A stretch of DNA of 64,000 nt from Centrapalus pauciflorus (lineage: Eukaryota; Streptophyta; Magnoliopsida; Asterales; Asteraceae). Position numbers and translations under genes: made by a program. The notes under the pieces were generated by a model. That model made no database searches. It was not told the origin of the DNA and was given only the letters and a program-made list of their open reading frames with translations. The stretch spans positions 963,001 to 1,027,000 of the forward strand of contig JAANYP010004337.1 in the NCBI GenBank assembly GCA_020465985.1. The letters run 5' to 3'. This document shows positions 11,239-23,722 of the stretch, one piece after another (within the stretch, counting starts at the first letter, position 1; each line of letters opens with the position of its first letter).

Positions 11239-13065
11239 AATAATAATTGAAATGGTATAACATATGATTTTTATTAATACTGTATTATGTTTACATTTTA
11301 AGTATTTAATGTATTCACATTTATTTTAATACATATTAATAAGTTTATAAACAAATAATACTTTTTTAATTAGATATATAGATAAATAAATATAAAATAC
11401 AGTTTGGGTGAAGATTTAAATCTTATCTTTCATTAATATTTAAAGATATAAGAAATAATATATTGTATTTATTTTTTATATTCATTAATCTTATAGATAT
11501 TAATAAATTGAATTATATTTGTCTTTTATTTTATTTTTAAAATAATAAAGTGTAATTATCTTTTTTAGGTGAAATGTGGTGATGTTATGTGACAATTTGT
11601 GTTATTTTCATTATATAAATTACTTATATATTGGACGTCCTGATATTGCCTCATGACCAAATAAGACAATTTGATCTCGATTTCAAGTCAGTTCAAATGC
11701 AATTTTAATGTTCGTGTAGTAAAAGCTATATGGTAGGAATATATCTTTAATTTTAACATATATAAATGCAAATGAAGATTTAATAGATACAATTTGTAGA
11801 AAAGAATACGAATTTCTTTTTTTTTTTAAGACACCGATAGGATTAACATACATGAAATAAATTGCAAATAAAAGCTAAACAAATTGTAAAAGAAATACAA
11901 AACTCAGGAATTGTTTGGTTCAAATTCGAAAAAATTAAAATTTAGCATGTTTAAAACTTTTAATAATAAAAATAAAAAACTTAAATAATTAAATCATATA
12001 ATTATATACGTATACTTTTAGTTTGTATATATAATACATTTTTAAACAATAATATTTATTTTTTAGTTTACATATATCATTTATAAACAATTATGAATAA
12101 ATAATATCTGCGTAACACACGTTAAATAAACTAGTTATGTAAAAAAAAAAAAACAAGATTAACGGGAAAGCTAATATTAAAATTTAGTTGGATTCATGAC
12201 ATTGAATCTTTGTACTAATAAATGAAAATTTCTTATGACATGTGTCACTTTGACATCGCTCTAAAATTTTAATTCCTCGTTTTTTCTTCGTAAGTATACA
12301 TCTACTTTAGTACAACAAATCTAGTAAAAATACTTTCTTACATAACCCGCACAATTAAACATAGAAACATTTTAATAATTATACTGATTTTAAATGTATT
12401 TTTAAACCAGAAAAACTTTATAATTTTGTTTTTTTAAACATAGTGCTTGATCTATAATTTGAAGCATTTTTTAAGTACATGTTCCAAACCATTAAGAAAT
12501 AAAAATTTATACATAAAGTATTTTAATTGAATGTTATTGTTTGCATTATTCTTTTATAAGTTAGATAAGATCGCATGTTTTGGATTTGTTAACGTTTAAT
12601 TATATGTGTAAATTCAATTTAAGCAATTTTTTCTATTTTTTTTTGTTTATACACATGTAATCTCACAAGAATATATTAAAGAAAGGTTAAGTTGGAGTTA
12701 AAAGTCTATTATTAATTTTGAGGGTTTTTATATATTGGTTTCCTTTGTTTACTAAATGTACCCTTGGCCTTGGGTTAATCATATCACAATCTTTTTAAAT
12801 ATATAATTATTCAGATAATATCAAATTAAAAGAGGCGTGAAATGTTATTTCATAGGTGGGGATGTGAATATATTAATTTTTTCATGTCGTATATTGTTTG
12901 TACCGGAAATTTATTGTTAAGAAATAGTATAAAGATAATGTAATCAATATTTGGTAAGGTATATTTAATTTTGTATTTATATTCTTAAAGAAATAAACTA
13001 GTTTAAAAAAAATACCCAAACTAGTATTTGTAATAAACAAGTTATTTTGCGTCTGTGCATTGCGT
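11236..13065. other. AT-rich intergenic DNA, possible Helitron end
   Basis: No gene is visible. Around 12105-12135 a weak GCGTAAC/GTTA stem is followed by CTAGT, which resembles a Helitron 3' end. No matching 5' end was found, so this is only a suggestion. Confidence 0.4.
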
Positions 13066-13589
13066 CACTACAAGAAATAAGTCTTTTAGTGACTAAAAAA
13101 AGTGTCAGTAAATGTCCATGTTCAGTCACTAAATCCACCTAGGCCTTTTCCTTCTAAAAATAAATTAGTCACTAAGGACGCCATCGCTAAAAGTCTTTGG
13201 TGACACATTTTTTCAGTCAGTAAAGGCCATTAACTTTAGTGACTAACGTCTTTAGTAGGTATAGGGTGCTTTATAAATTGTTTGAATTCATCATTTTTTA
13301 CTTACACAATTCTTTAGTCAGTAAAGGTTGTGCTGAAACTTTCAGGTTGGATTGGTTAAGATGAACTTTTAGTGACTAAACCTTTCAGTCACTAAATACT
13401 AAATTATAATTAATATTATATTTTATTATATTCTATTTATTAATTATATTATATACTAAAAGCAATTAAAATTACATAACATATACCAAAAAAAAAAGTA
13501 ATTTCGTTACTTGAACCATATTGATTTAATTGAAAAGTTCAATATTTGTAATATATAGTTGCAAAGTTCTAACTATAAAACTAGATACT

Positions 13590-13930
13590 AATTAATAAAA
13601 ATCTTCGACAATCAAATCATTCTTAATGTTTAAACTCTTGCAATTTTCTTGAAAAGCTTCAGATAAAGTACCATCAACCTAAACGAGGAAAAAATTTGTT
13701 AAATAAAAGTATAAAAAAATCATAATCACGTTAAGTATCATCACATTAATATGTTTCTGTGCAGGGAATTTCAAAAAAGTATTCTGCACAAACAATTTCA
13801 AAGAAGTATTACAAACATCACAAAGAGACGCCCACACATATGCTCTCTGCAGTAGAATCACAAAAGAGAAGTATTTTCGAATTCTCCCATAAAAAGCATG
13901 ACCATATGCACCCAAAACTGATTTACATTA
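13590..13930 (-). pseudogene. Unassigned coding-like stretch in the CACTA element
   Basis: On the minus strand an open stretch from about 13915 reads a hydrophobic, Cys-containing peptide. A further piece at about 13597-13680 reads VDGTLSEAFQENCKSLN and stops at a TAA. I recognise neither family. They lie downstream of the WD40 exons on the same strand and may be another captured fragment or remains of the element's own gene. Confidence 0.25.
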
Positions 13931-14943
13931 AGCTGATATCTTCAAGCAATCTCAACCGGCACGTTAGAACTTAGAAGACCTTCTTAACTCAATCATAACA
14001 AATGAAACCACATAAAATATTAATTAATAAACCAGAAGTCATAACCTTCAAGTTCCATAATCTAACTCCAAAGGGCCTTAAAAGATTCCCAACACCCAAC
14101 CTATCTAAGTAAAGTAGCAAACGGAAACTGAAATAACTAAACAATACAACACAAAATCATTTTTCCTTAATATCGGTCGAACTATGATGTGTATGTGTGT
14201 GGCTCTGTAATTCATCTTCAAATAACAATGTAATTTCAGACCATTAATATCATAGATTAAAAATTAAGAATCTGGTCTTTGGACTTGTAGCCAAGTCCCA
14301 ATTGTAGTCCACAGACTTATCTATTTATTAACGGATGCAGTAACCTTCCTCCACCCTTGCATATGTAGCTACATAAGCTGTCTGTTTTTATAGAACAATT
14401 CCCAACCACTACAATTATATAAATTGATAAGCAATATTAAAAATTAATTAATCAACAATCAAACCGCCACAAACATGCACAAAAGACACCCAACACATGT
14501 ACACAAAGTTTCGTTGATTTTATCAATGTAAAGTAACATTATTTTTTTTTGCTATATAATTAGGATAGAATTTATTCTACAGTGTACGGATTACAGACAG
14601 GTATTAATCTAATGTTACAAAACATTAAGTATAATTAAATAGAAACCGGTCAATTTGCCTTTGTCTTATCCCTATGTTTAGATCAACAATTAAAAAGAAA
14701 AATGACCGAACAAATCCGAAAACAAGAACATGATTGGAGGTATTTGTTAGGTCCGAATTCATAGCTATATTGATATCATATAGATGATAATATTCCAAAT
14801 TCATCATTGAATGCAGTAAAGAAAGTTGCATCTTGCATGGCTATGTATATATTATGTTTGTATTCATAAGCATAGAATGAGGTTTTCATCTTTCACCAGG
14901 TAATAGCGTGTTTGGTAAAAAAAAAAAAAAAAGGTTGAACTTA

Positions 14944-15745
14944 GAAAGTAAAAGTTACGACCACAAGTTCTTGCCTTTCCATTTGTAGAGTCGACGAGCA
15001 ATCCGTCTAGATGATCTCCAACTACTGTTATGAGTTTGCGATCTGGGCTCAAAGATGTATGCTGCAACAAGAAAATTTTCCCACTTTTTAGTATCCAAAT
15101 GAAACCTTGGAACTGAAACTGCTTTAGTTATTTACTTGGCATTCTCATGGAAGGTTTAAACTTTAAAGATTATTTGCGATTCACTGACAATACACTTTAA
15201 TATCCATAATCATGATAGTTAAGGAAGAAATAGGCCGCTTTAGTACTTTTCAGTATCAAAATTCAATCCAAATTCTAATCTACTGTCTTTGTAAAACAAA
15301 ATCATAATTGCAATTATAAAAAGAAAATTTATAGATTTGTAACCAAAAGTAAAAATATAAATCTCATTTTTGGAATGTACCAAGTTACCAACAATCTGAG
15401 ATCGGTAACAATAACTAATGCTAGGAAAATAAAGGATCTGTAGGGAACTCACATTCACTAGCCATGGAAAGCAGAAATGATTGACAAGCTGAAATCTCTC
15501 CGTATCGTATTCTCTCACACCACAATCGTTGTTTGATGCCATAAAATGCATTCTGCCACTACAAAGCAACAATTTGATCAAAATATACAAAAAAAAAACA
15601 TTAGAAATAATCTATTTATTGTGAACAGGTACATCTTGATTCATAATCACCTCAAGGTATCGTATATCTCAATAGCATATGTTATGACATTGTCTTCATC
15701 ATAAGTTGTTCTTGTACAAAAACTTATTCCCTGTTTATCCAACCT
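14944..15745 (-). pseudogene. Captured fragment of a WD40-repeat gene (three exons)
   Basis: Three exons on the minus strand splice in frame. Exon a (15745-15651) reads RLDKQGISFCTRTTYDED and ends IEIYDTL. Exon b (15558-15453) reads MHFMASNNDCGVREYDTERF and ends in FPWLVN. Exon c starts at 15061 with HTSLSPDRKLITVVGD. GT and AG flank the introns. This is one contiguous section of plant transducin/WD40 proteins of the AT1G36070/AT1G78070 type, as I remember them. Exon c drifts off the family after LLVDSTNGK, and the following WD repeats are absent, so the copy is truncated on both sides. Introns are kept, so the capture was at DNA level and not through a retrocopy. A WD40 protein function is not expected from it. 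Confidence 0.75.
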
Positions 15746-16104
15746 CTGCATCATTTAATACAGCAGATTTCATGTGTTTGATGGGACAAAATCAACAATA
15801 TTATGAATGATTACTGACAGTTGCAGGTGCATACACTGCAGCAAAAGTGAACAATAATTGATGGTAATTCTAAATAGAAATTCATGAATTTTTCCCTCAT
15901 TTCATGTTACCACTTCCACAAAAGGATATCATAGTTTATGTAGAATAAGTTTGATACTAATCTAGTCTTGTATCATCTCCTTTGTTTCTAAATAGAGCCT
16001 TATTCCATCTTTTAAATTTATTCCCCTGTTTGAGAATGTGTAATCACAAATCATTTGACAAATACAGAGTTGAGCTTAGGTTTATCATTTAACCTCTATA
16101 TCTC

Positions 16105-16200
16105 CTACAAATCTTGTTCTGCATCATTGTCATCATACGAGTCATATCCTCTTGCATATCCTTGATTTTCCCTTCAAGTTCATTGACTCTAGCCTTAAAA
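16105..16200 (-). pseudogene. Coiled-coil exon, possible CACTA transposase remnant
   Basis: The minus strand reads ARVNELEGKIKDMQEDMTRM followed by a Met-rich helix, with clear heptads. A short C-terminal coiled coil of this kind is common in plant En/Spm-type (Ptta) transposase proteins. It lies upstream of the WD40 exons on the same strand. The fragment is too short for a firm assignment. Confidence 0.35.
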
Positions 16201-17699
16201 AACACAGGATCAATAGTGAAATGAAAATTTCAAAAAGATGTTAAAAAACAGCAAGATGAGATTCATCTTCAAGATGTTCAATAGTGTAGTAATTACCTTA
16301 TAGTTGTAGAACACATCCATCATGTTGGTTGTTGAGGTATCAAAATGCAAATTAATATGCAAAAGAGATGTCAAATTGGTCAAAAGAATGAGGCAGCAGT
16401 AATGCACTTGATCATCAATCAGATTCTATAACTTTCACATCACAAAATATCAACAAAAGTACTTAAAAGAATTTGAGGTTCATATGTTGCAAGTTGAACG
16501 AATGGTATTAAGTATCTATCATATTTAATTTACCCCTTGAAAGTTATTAGATCCTTGAAACTACCCTTATGCATCTTTTATTTTATACAACAATATCATA
16601 TTTAATTTACCCCTAAAACAATCATTTACAAACTTTAAATCAATGCAGAGTTATTATGGGATCATACCACTTCTACTAACTGACACAACTAAATCGAACA
16701 TTAGCCTGCAGTTGGTTTCATTAGTGGGTTACACGTAACTGGTTACGTAGTTTTATCGTTCATAACCCCAAAATACCTACAACTTTAGATTAAAACCATT
16801 TACAAGTACCTTACCCATACTATTCAAAAAGCAGACTGGTTTAGCTGATATCTTTTGTGCAGTCGTGTATTTATGTATACATAATATTCAGAAACCATCC
16901 ATCGTATTTTAGAAGCCATCAGTAATCACACCTTTTTAAATCTTTGTCTCACTTATTCCCAATTTCTTAGAATTTTCATGCCTGTAACAGTGTAACATGA
17001 ACCGTACAGAGTGCAGTATCATAACCCATTTTAAACTAAACTTTTACCATGACTAAAACCATCATGTTGGGGGGTTAAAATCTTTCCTCGCCCACAACCA
17101 GCCCGAAAGGAAAGGAACCATTTCAAGACTAATCATTGTGAGCCAGACCCTATATGTAGGTGTTTGGTTCATTGGAATGTTTCTTAAGGAACTGGATTTT
17201 GTCAAGAAATTAGTATATGTCAGCAATTTAAACTGGATTCTTTTCCCCTTAAATTACTCTGGATTCCAGAGATTGAAAATCAGGCCAAATTTGAGTTTGC
17301 AGATAATACACCAAAAATGAGGATTCTTATATGTACCCATAGAGAACCCATACGAAATGTGCAAGTACTAGCCCATTAAAAAGTTGTCCAAGAAATCTAA
17401 CAAAACAACCAATTCTATCGAAATCCGTCGTCATACGTACAAACAATATCTATCAAATACTTGACCTCCAAAAATATTTTCGTTTCATGGTTCAACCGAA
17501 ACAACATGAACAACCATGAACCATGATTGAGCCTTAAGATTTCTCAAATAACCCCTAATTACTTCAACCTTGCTGTATTTCTCAAAGAAGCTAGCTGCTC
17601 ATACTTGAAATTAACTCAAGTATCACAAATGTCCTAACCTCAACTAATAAACGAGTTCACAACAAACATCAATGACATCAATCAAATGCTAAACAGCAA

Positions 17700-17970
17700 T
17701 AAAGCGAGAAATTAAACCTGTCGCAAACTTAGGGCTGGAATATTTGGGGCGGAGTGAAACTGATCTGCAGACAGAGAGAAAGCCAATCGATCAGAGGCGA
17801 TGGCGGAGGCCAATCGTAGCCGGAGCCGTGGACAGAGAAATCGATCAGAGGCGATGGTGGAGTGAAAGCGGAGGTTCAACGGCGATGGCGTATGAGAAGT
17901 TGAGCACACAGAGCCACAGAGGCGATGGTGGACTGATGGAGTGAAGGCGGAGGCGGAGGTTCAAGGGTCA
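17700..17970. repeat. GC-rich imperfect tandem repeat near the CACTA right end
   Basis: Units containing CAGAGGCGATGG occur four times with GGAGG-rich spacers. The GC content is far above the surroundings. It may be the first exon or leader of the element's transcript on the minus strand (inference). Confidence 0.5.
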
Positions 17971-18114
17971 GCTGTAGGGTTTTAATTTTGACAAATAGAT
18001 ATATCGATCAGTGAGTAATTTTCATACCTGATATAAAATTTTTTTTTTAATTATTTTCAGCTACTTTAAACATTAGTTAGAATAGACTTTTTATAAACTT
18101 TTAGTGACTAAGGC

Positions 18115-18458
18115 TCCGTTTGTTTTTTTAAGAGCTTAGACGTCTAAACACTTTTTACCATCTGTTTGATAAGATGTTAAAAAAGATCTAAAATCTGTTT
18201 ACATAAGATTGTTTGTTTTTTTTTTAATTTAATAAAATGTCTTATTACATACAATTTATCAAATAGGGGTTTTGATGAGTTTTAGAGATTAGAGAAAAGA
18301 TAACAGATCCTTTCACAAATCTGTTTCAAAAAGATGACGTTCAGACTTTAGAGGTCTGATTGGAAAAAGAAAAACAAACATGTTTTTACCTCTTTTGTCT
18401 GACCGAATAAGACGTTAGAGGCAAAAAAGTGATTAGAGGTAAAAACAAACGAACCCTA
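18115..18458. mobile_element. Possible hAT-like MITE nested in the CACTA element
   Basis: The left end GGCTCCGTTTGTTTTT mirrors the right end AAAAACAAACGAACCC, and both flank GACGT/AGACGTTAGAGG blocks. No target duplication was recognised, so the exact ends are uncertain. Confidence 0.5.
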
Positions 18459-18597
18459 AATGTATTTTAGTCTGTAAAAGTTTTAGTCACTAAACGGCAT
18501 ATATGTTGTAGTGCGTGTTGTATATTAATTAAGAATTTCTAAATAAGAAAAAAAAATATTACTGCAATTAGATTTTAAAAATAATTAAAAACAACAA

Positions 18598-18985
18598 ATT
18601 ATAAATTACATTTGATTTGTCATTTGTGTTTTAAGTTAATATTATTTTTAATTGATTTGTCATTTTTTATGTTTTAAGTCAAAAAAATTTGATTATTTAT
18701 TTATTTTAATCATATTGTGCCAATATTTATTTTACTTTTTATATTGATACTTAAATTTTATAAAAAAATTTATTAGTGATTTAACCAATATGTACCTATA
18801 AATTATTAAATAAATGCAACGATCTAAATCTCCAACGGTATCAATATTTTGTTTAATATAATATTTAATAATATATCGTTTTTGTTTTCTTACAAAATGA
18901 TACATATTATTTTTAAATAATGACTTTTATAAAAATATAGTTATGTAATACAATAGTATAAACAGACACATTGGGACATAGTTAC
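18598..18985. repeat. Direct repeat R, copy 1
   Basis: Collinear with 22215-22603 in the same orientation. Shared blocks include TTGATTTGTCATTTTTTATG, ATTGATACTTA, AATATATCGTTTTTGT and TATAGTTATGTAATACAATA. Neither copy has TG...CA ends, so I do not call them LTRs. Confidence 0.75.
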
Positions 18986-19496
18986 ATAATTTTATTATAG
19001 TTAAAAGATTATCAATAATAATAATAATCGATCATCATCATCATGAAACTAACAGGTGACTTAATCGAAATATTTTATACTTTGGTGGTTTTTGCAAAAT
19101 AATCTAAGCATGTTAACCTGCTACAACAGGTTGATATGTGAATTTAAAAGATTTAAGTAGTGTGGGTACTTATTAGGAAAAAATAAAATAAAATGAGGAC
19201 TTAATCGAAAATTTTTTATTTTGTTAATAATTTTTTTGCATAATTTATATAAACTTTGACTTTAATGTAAAATCCTTAAATCTCATATTCTTTTTCAAAT
19301 GTCTTTGGTGTCTCTATGTATTATACATTGACTTCTGAACAAAGGTGTTTTAACAAAATTGACTTCTAAAAATGTAATGATGAAGACACGGTTTAAAAGT
19401 TGAAGTTGTTATCACAATTATAACCGGGTTAATACATATTCATTACATGAGTTAATTTTAAAAATAAATAAATACATACATATATATATAGGGGTG

Positions 19497-19731
19497 GGTT
19501 CAATGGAAAACCTATATGCATCGGAAAACCCGGGAACCACTTTATAGCCATTGGATCAGGTGATGCATCACGCAAAAAGTCGATGCATCACGCGTGAATT
19601 TGGTGCATCACGCGGGAATTTGGTGCATCACGCGGGGAATTTGATGCATCACGCGGGAATTGTGGTGCATTTGTAGTGGTGCATGGAGGTTTTCCAAGGT
19701 TTTCCGATGCATGTTGGTTTTCCATTGAACC
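19497..19731 (+). mobile_element. Family C small element inside (TA)n (copy 1)
   Basis: The ends are GGTTCAATGGAAAACC and, inverted, GGTTTTCCATTGAACC. The middle holds five tandem units of about 20 bp of the form TTGrTGCATCACGCGGGAAT, each with a palindromic TGATGCATCA-type core. About 235 bp and non-coding. Short (TA)n tracts lie on both sides. The GGTTC tips are shared with families A and B. Confidence 0.75.
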
Positions 19732-19757
19732 TCCATATATATATATATATAGATTTG

Positions 19758-20181
19758 GGTTCAAATGAGTACCACTAGTTTTGCGGAGTACCGGAGGTAC
19801 CTCGCTTAAAACCATTTTTTTTGAAATTTTTTTTGATAATCATGTTTAAATTAATAATATAAGACTATTTGCAAAAAATCACACCTAAACACACACTAGA
19901 ACTATGTGTAACGTGCAAGTTCACATGAACTGCACTGTTGTGAACGTATGTTCACAGCTAAGCATGTTCACATGAATTTTTTCACGTTCACATGACTTTT
20001 AAGAGGCTAGAAAGTGTGAATGTGTGTAATCTTTTACGAATAGGCTTATATTATTTGTATCTAAATTAATATGAAAAAAAATTACAAAAAAAAACTTTTT
20101 TTCGGAGCATGTTCACATCTTAAACCCGTGTGTTCACAGGTACGCACGGTACTCTGCATTTTTTAGGTACTCACACGAACC
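19758..20181 (+). mobile_element. Family B small element inside (TA)n (copy 2)
   Basis: Nearly identical to 9606-10031, with the same ends GGTTCAAATGAGTACC and the complement of GGTTCGTGTGAGTACC. It is joined to the family C element by a (TA)n linker at 19735-19751. High identity with copy 1 points to recent spread. Confidence 0.8.
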
Positions 20182-20183
20182 AT

Positions 20184-20188
<5 letters not shown>

Positions 20189-20254
<66 letters not shown>
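20189..20254. repeat. (TA)n tract, right linker of chain 2
   Basis: A pure AT repeat; the duplicated host segment (copy 2) starts immediately after it. Confidence 0.95.
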
Positions 20255-20260
<6 letters not shown>

Positions 20261-21395
20261 TATTATAAAAATAATAAAGTTTGTTTAACTTTAATTAATC
20301 ATATTACATTTGGATAGATTTGATTTGTTTTAGAATTTAAAGTAAACTTAGTAAATGAAGTGTCAAAAAAAGATAGTGACATGTGTCAAATTAAAGAAGA
20401 GCATGACACGTAGCGTGTTAGTTATCTATTTAATAGTATAGACAGATATTAATAAGCAGCGTAGGCTAATGAATCATACAAAAAATTAGAACTTTTAACG
20501 GTTACATATGAAAAGTTTGATGAAATCATGAAAACAAAGCATTAAGTTGCATTCAGCTGTACTGAGTGAATAAATTAATGTTATGATTTTATTAAAAACA
20601 AATTTAATCAGGTACCGTAAATTATAATGCATATATGATACATACGCATCATAGGTTACAACTCATACATAAATGATAAAAAAAAATATAAATGAATTTA
20701 TATCCAATTAAGCCTGCATTTCACCCCCACGTTTTTCATTTGTAATAAAAGCTTAATTTCTAAAATGTCAAAAAAACAAAACTGCAATTATTTTTAACAT
20801 GTAATTAAATAGCGTGAAAAAGAAATAAATTTCTAAAATGTCAAAAAAACATGCATAAAATTTGAAATAAAAGCTTAATTTATTTGACTGCCTTTTGAAC
20901 TTTCCATTCTGAAAACAAATTTAAAGTTTTTCCTTGGTCAAATATTGACTTTTTGAAAAAAAAATTCATTTAGAACTTGTATAAAACTTAACTTTTTGAA
21001 CCCAGGTATTATATTAATAACTTTAATAAATAATTTGTTAGATAACATATATGTAAATTAAAATTAAACCATATCACGTGAATTCTCATAAAAAAAAAAT
21101 AAAACAAAACTGCAATTATTTTTTATATTATTTGTCTATATTTTTAAATATTTATGAATAGTAGCATTCTTTTGAAATTTTTATTTCTAAATTTATATAT
21201 ATTCAATATATGAGATATTTGTGTAAGAACCCTCAAGTTCAATTATTCATTAATACCCACAATCATTTTTTATTACACAAAAATCATCAACAGACCAAAA
21301 GTTAAAACTTATCAAAATGATATATTTTCTAAAAAATTGACTTTCAACCCGATGAACCGGTTGTAATTTGTTGACCAACCATTCGTACCTGACAT
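20254..21395. repeat. Segmental duplication, copy 2 (empty site for chain 1)
   Basis: Collinear with 8599-9115 plus 10124-10830. At 20660-20700 the junction reads AAATGATAAAAAAAAATATAAA where copy 1 has the A-B chain. A short internal duplication of AAGCTTAATTTCTAAAATG is private to this copy. Both copies contain, in reverse, a TCTATAyTATTAAATA-like motif (near 20432-20447 and 8808-8820) that resembles a Helitron 5' end. Confidence 0.8.
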
Positions 21396-22214
21396 ACTCA
21401 TTTGAACTCAGTCTATATATGAATTCATACCTATGTTTGTTAGATCTTCAAATTTAGATTTAACATACTTTTTATTTGGGTTTTTTTTAAATTTCAGTTT
21501 AATAAAAAATAATCAATAGATACATAAGTAAATTATTAAAATAAAATTTAACAAAGATATACTCATGCACACGTATACAAATATAATAATCATATATACG
21601 GTTGAAGTTAAATAAATTAAGTTTTATAAAAAGTAATATAAAATGTAAATTTATTGAGTTATATTATGATCATTACAACGTCATACATATAATTTTTATT
21701 GTCATTGTTATTTTCTTGATGAGTTTTTTCATAGAATGAACATTCAATTTGGTGTGCCCCAAAATCATCATTTGTAGTGCTAACCTTTTCTTATTCACAT
21801 GCCTTCATTCTTACATTCCATCCTCCAACTCTAAAAAAATCCTGAAATAGTTACAGATAATCCAAAACAGTAAAGATTTATTAATGACAAGATCAAACGA
21901 GACTTGTAACTCAAAAAGGATAATGGATGTGCACGACCGACTTGCTATTGCTGCTCGATCATCAATGACAACAGACCACTGCATAGACCCGACGAGGAGC
22001 TAGTAGCAACGACCATGAATGAGTAGGATGGCGTAAAGGCAAAGCACCGTTCTAGTATTTTTATAATGCGTAGGTTAATCGAATTTAGAGCATAAGGGTC
22101 AGCAGGCAACAGATTGAAATTTTTTTGTCTAGAGTTAAAGTCTCAAATAAATTAATTTTTATAATGTGTAGGTTAATTGAAAATTTTCATTTTATTATCA
22201 GTTTAAAACCATTG
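21396..22214. other. Intergenic DNA without recognisable genes
   Basis: A less AT-rich patch near 21920-22050 has no open frame I recognise. Nothing else is assigned. Confidence 0.45.
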
Positions 22215-22603
22215 ATATGTCTTTTCTTTTTTTGTGTTTTAAGTTAATATCTTATTTTTAATTGATTTGTCATTTTTTATGTTTAAGTCAAAAAATCTGA
22301 TTTTTAATTTATTTTAATCATATTGTGTCAATATTTATTTTACTTTTTATATTGATACTTAGATTTTTATAAATTTGATAGTGAATTAACCAAGATGTAC
22401 CTATAAATTGCAACGATCTAAATATCAAATATATAATATATGATATTAAAAATCTCAATGGTATCAATATTTTGTGTAATATAATATTTAATAATATATC
22501 GTTTTTGTCTTCCTACAAAATGATACATATTATTTGTAAATAGTGACTTTCATAAAAATATAGTTATGTAATACAATAGTATAAACAAACACACTGTGAC
22601 GTA
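22215..22603. repeat. Direct repeat R, copy 2
   Basis: See the copy at 18598-18985. This copy carries a private insertion of about 30 bp near 22425-22455. Confidence 0.75.
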
Positions 22604-23129
22604 GTTTCAATTTTTCTTATAAATATGTTTTAAAGATAATTATATTCACGTTGAATTACTCAAAATATGATAAACATGTAAATTGGAAATTCAAAAACCG
22701 AATATGAACAATTATGTTTTTAGAATAATGAATGTCATTCATCCGAAATTAAAATTTTTATATTTACACCTATATCATATTAATATATACTTATGTCATC
22801 CGAGTATTAATCGGTTTATAAGTTTTGGGTTTGAACCACATCATTTATGTCCAACATTTCAAGCCCGAAATGATGACACGTTACTTTTAAGCCCAAACCT
22901 TGAAACCCAAATCGGTCCATTTTTGTGAGGTTGCATGACTGCATCTTTGTGATATTTGATTGTAGTAGTGTGGTTGTTCTGCCTCATACAGAATAATTTT
23001 ATATATTGATTTGGGTTACAATGAAAACTGATTCATTTTTCTCTTAAAAAAAGTAACTTGGATGTATGAAAACCCTTCGAAAAAATAAACCTATGTTTTT
23101 AATTTGCTTTTGATGTAAAGAAATTAACT

Positions 23130-23722
23130 GGGGTATGCAAAATAACTGAACCCGAATAACCCACCCGAACTGAACCTTAATCGGGTTAAATGGGTCGGGT
23201 TATTCGGTTTTCGAGTTTCTTATTCGGTTTAAATGATACTCGAATAACTAATTGGGTTTAGTTTACGGATAGGATTTATGCTTATTCGGGTACTCAAATA
23301 ACCCGAATAACTCGTTTAATATATATCTGTCACTTTGTTGATTTGTTTATAATTATAATAACAATTGTTTATATGTAGAATGTAAATTAAAAACCCAATG
23401 TTGATACTCAAACCATTTAACATATTTTACCCAAATTACCCAACTCATATAACCTGTTTAAATTACTTTGTAAAAGATTTCATTCTTTATACCAAAACCG
23501 AATAACTCATTTAACCCAAATCGAATAACCCGATACCCATTTAACCCGAAACCGAATAATCCATTTTATCCGAAACCGAATGACCCGATACTCATTTAAC
23601 CCGAATCCGATTAACCCGTCCCCTTATTTGATTCTGATTCGGCTAGCTAACATACAACCTCAAACCCAAATAACCCGAACTGAACAACCCGATACCCAAT
23701 TAACCCTCCCAAATAACACCCC
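23130..23722. mobile_element. hAT-type MITE filled with AACCCGAATAACC-like motifs
   Basis: The ends are GGGGTATGC and, inverted, GGGGTGTTATTTGGG, weaker than in its relatives. The flanking 8-mers AATTAACT and TATTAACT agree at 7 of 8 positions. The interior is packed with iterated CCCGAATAAC or GTTATTCGGG motifs. No protein is supported; the open frame at 23580 is low-complexity Asn/Pro/Thr sequence. Confidence 0.6.

Larger units (their letters stand above)
13066..18513. mobile_element. Complete non-autonomous CACTA (En/Spm) transposon carrying gene fragments
   Basis: The left end is CACTACAAGAAATA and the right end is the complement of CACTACAACATATA, the canonical CACTA tip. The flanking triplets are identical, CGT at 13063-13065 and CGT at 18514-18516, the 3-bp duplication of this superfamily. 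Both subterminal regions hold many TTTAGTGACTAA or TTTAGTCACTAA motifs in both orientations, as expected for transposase-binding repeats; I count at least eight on the left. The 5448-bp interior has no intact transposase. On the minus strand it has a coiled-coil remnant and three exons of a WD40-repeat gene, so it is a Pack-type CACTA. Confidence 0.88.

Noticed and set aside
18598..22603. Direct repeats as LTRs of a retrotransposon
   Set aside because: They have no TG...CA ends, primer binding site, polypurine tract or gag-pol sequence between them.
22683..22928. Open frame of 81 codons
   Set aside because: No known motif, non-coding composition and no conserved partner copy in the related repeats.
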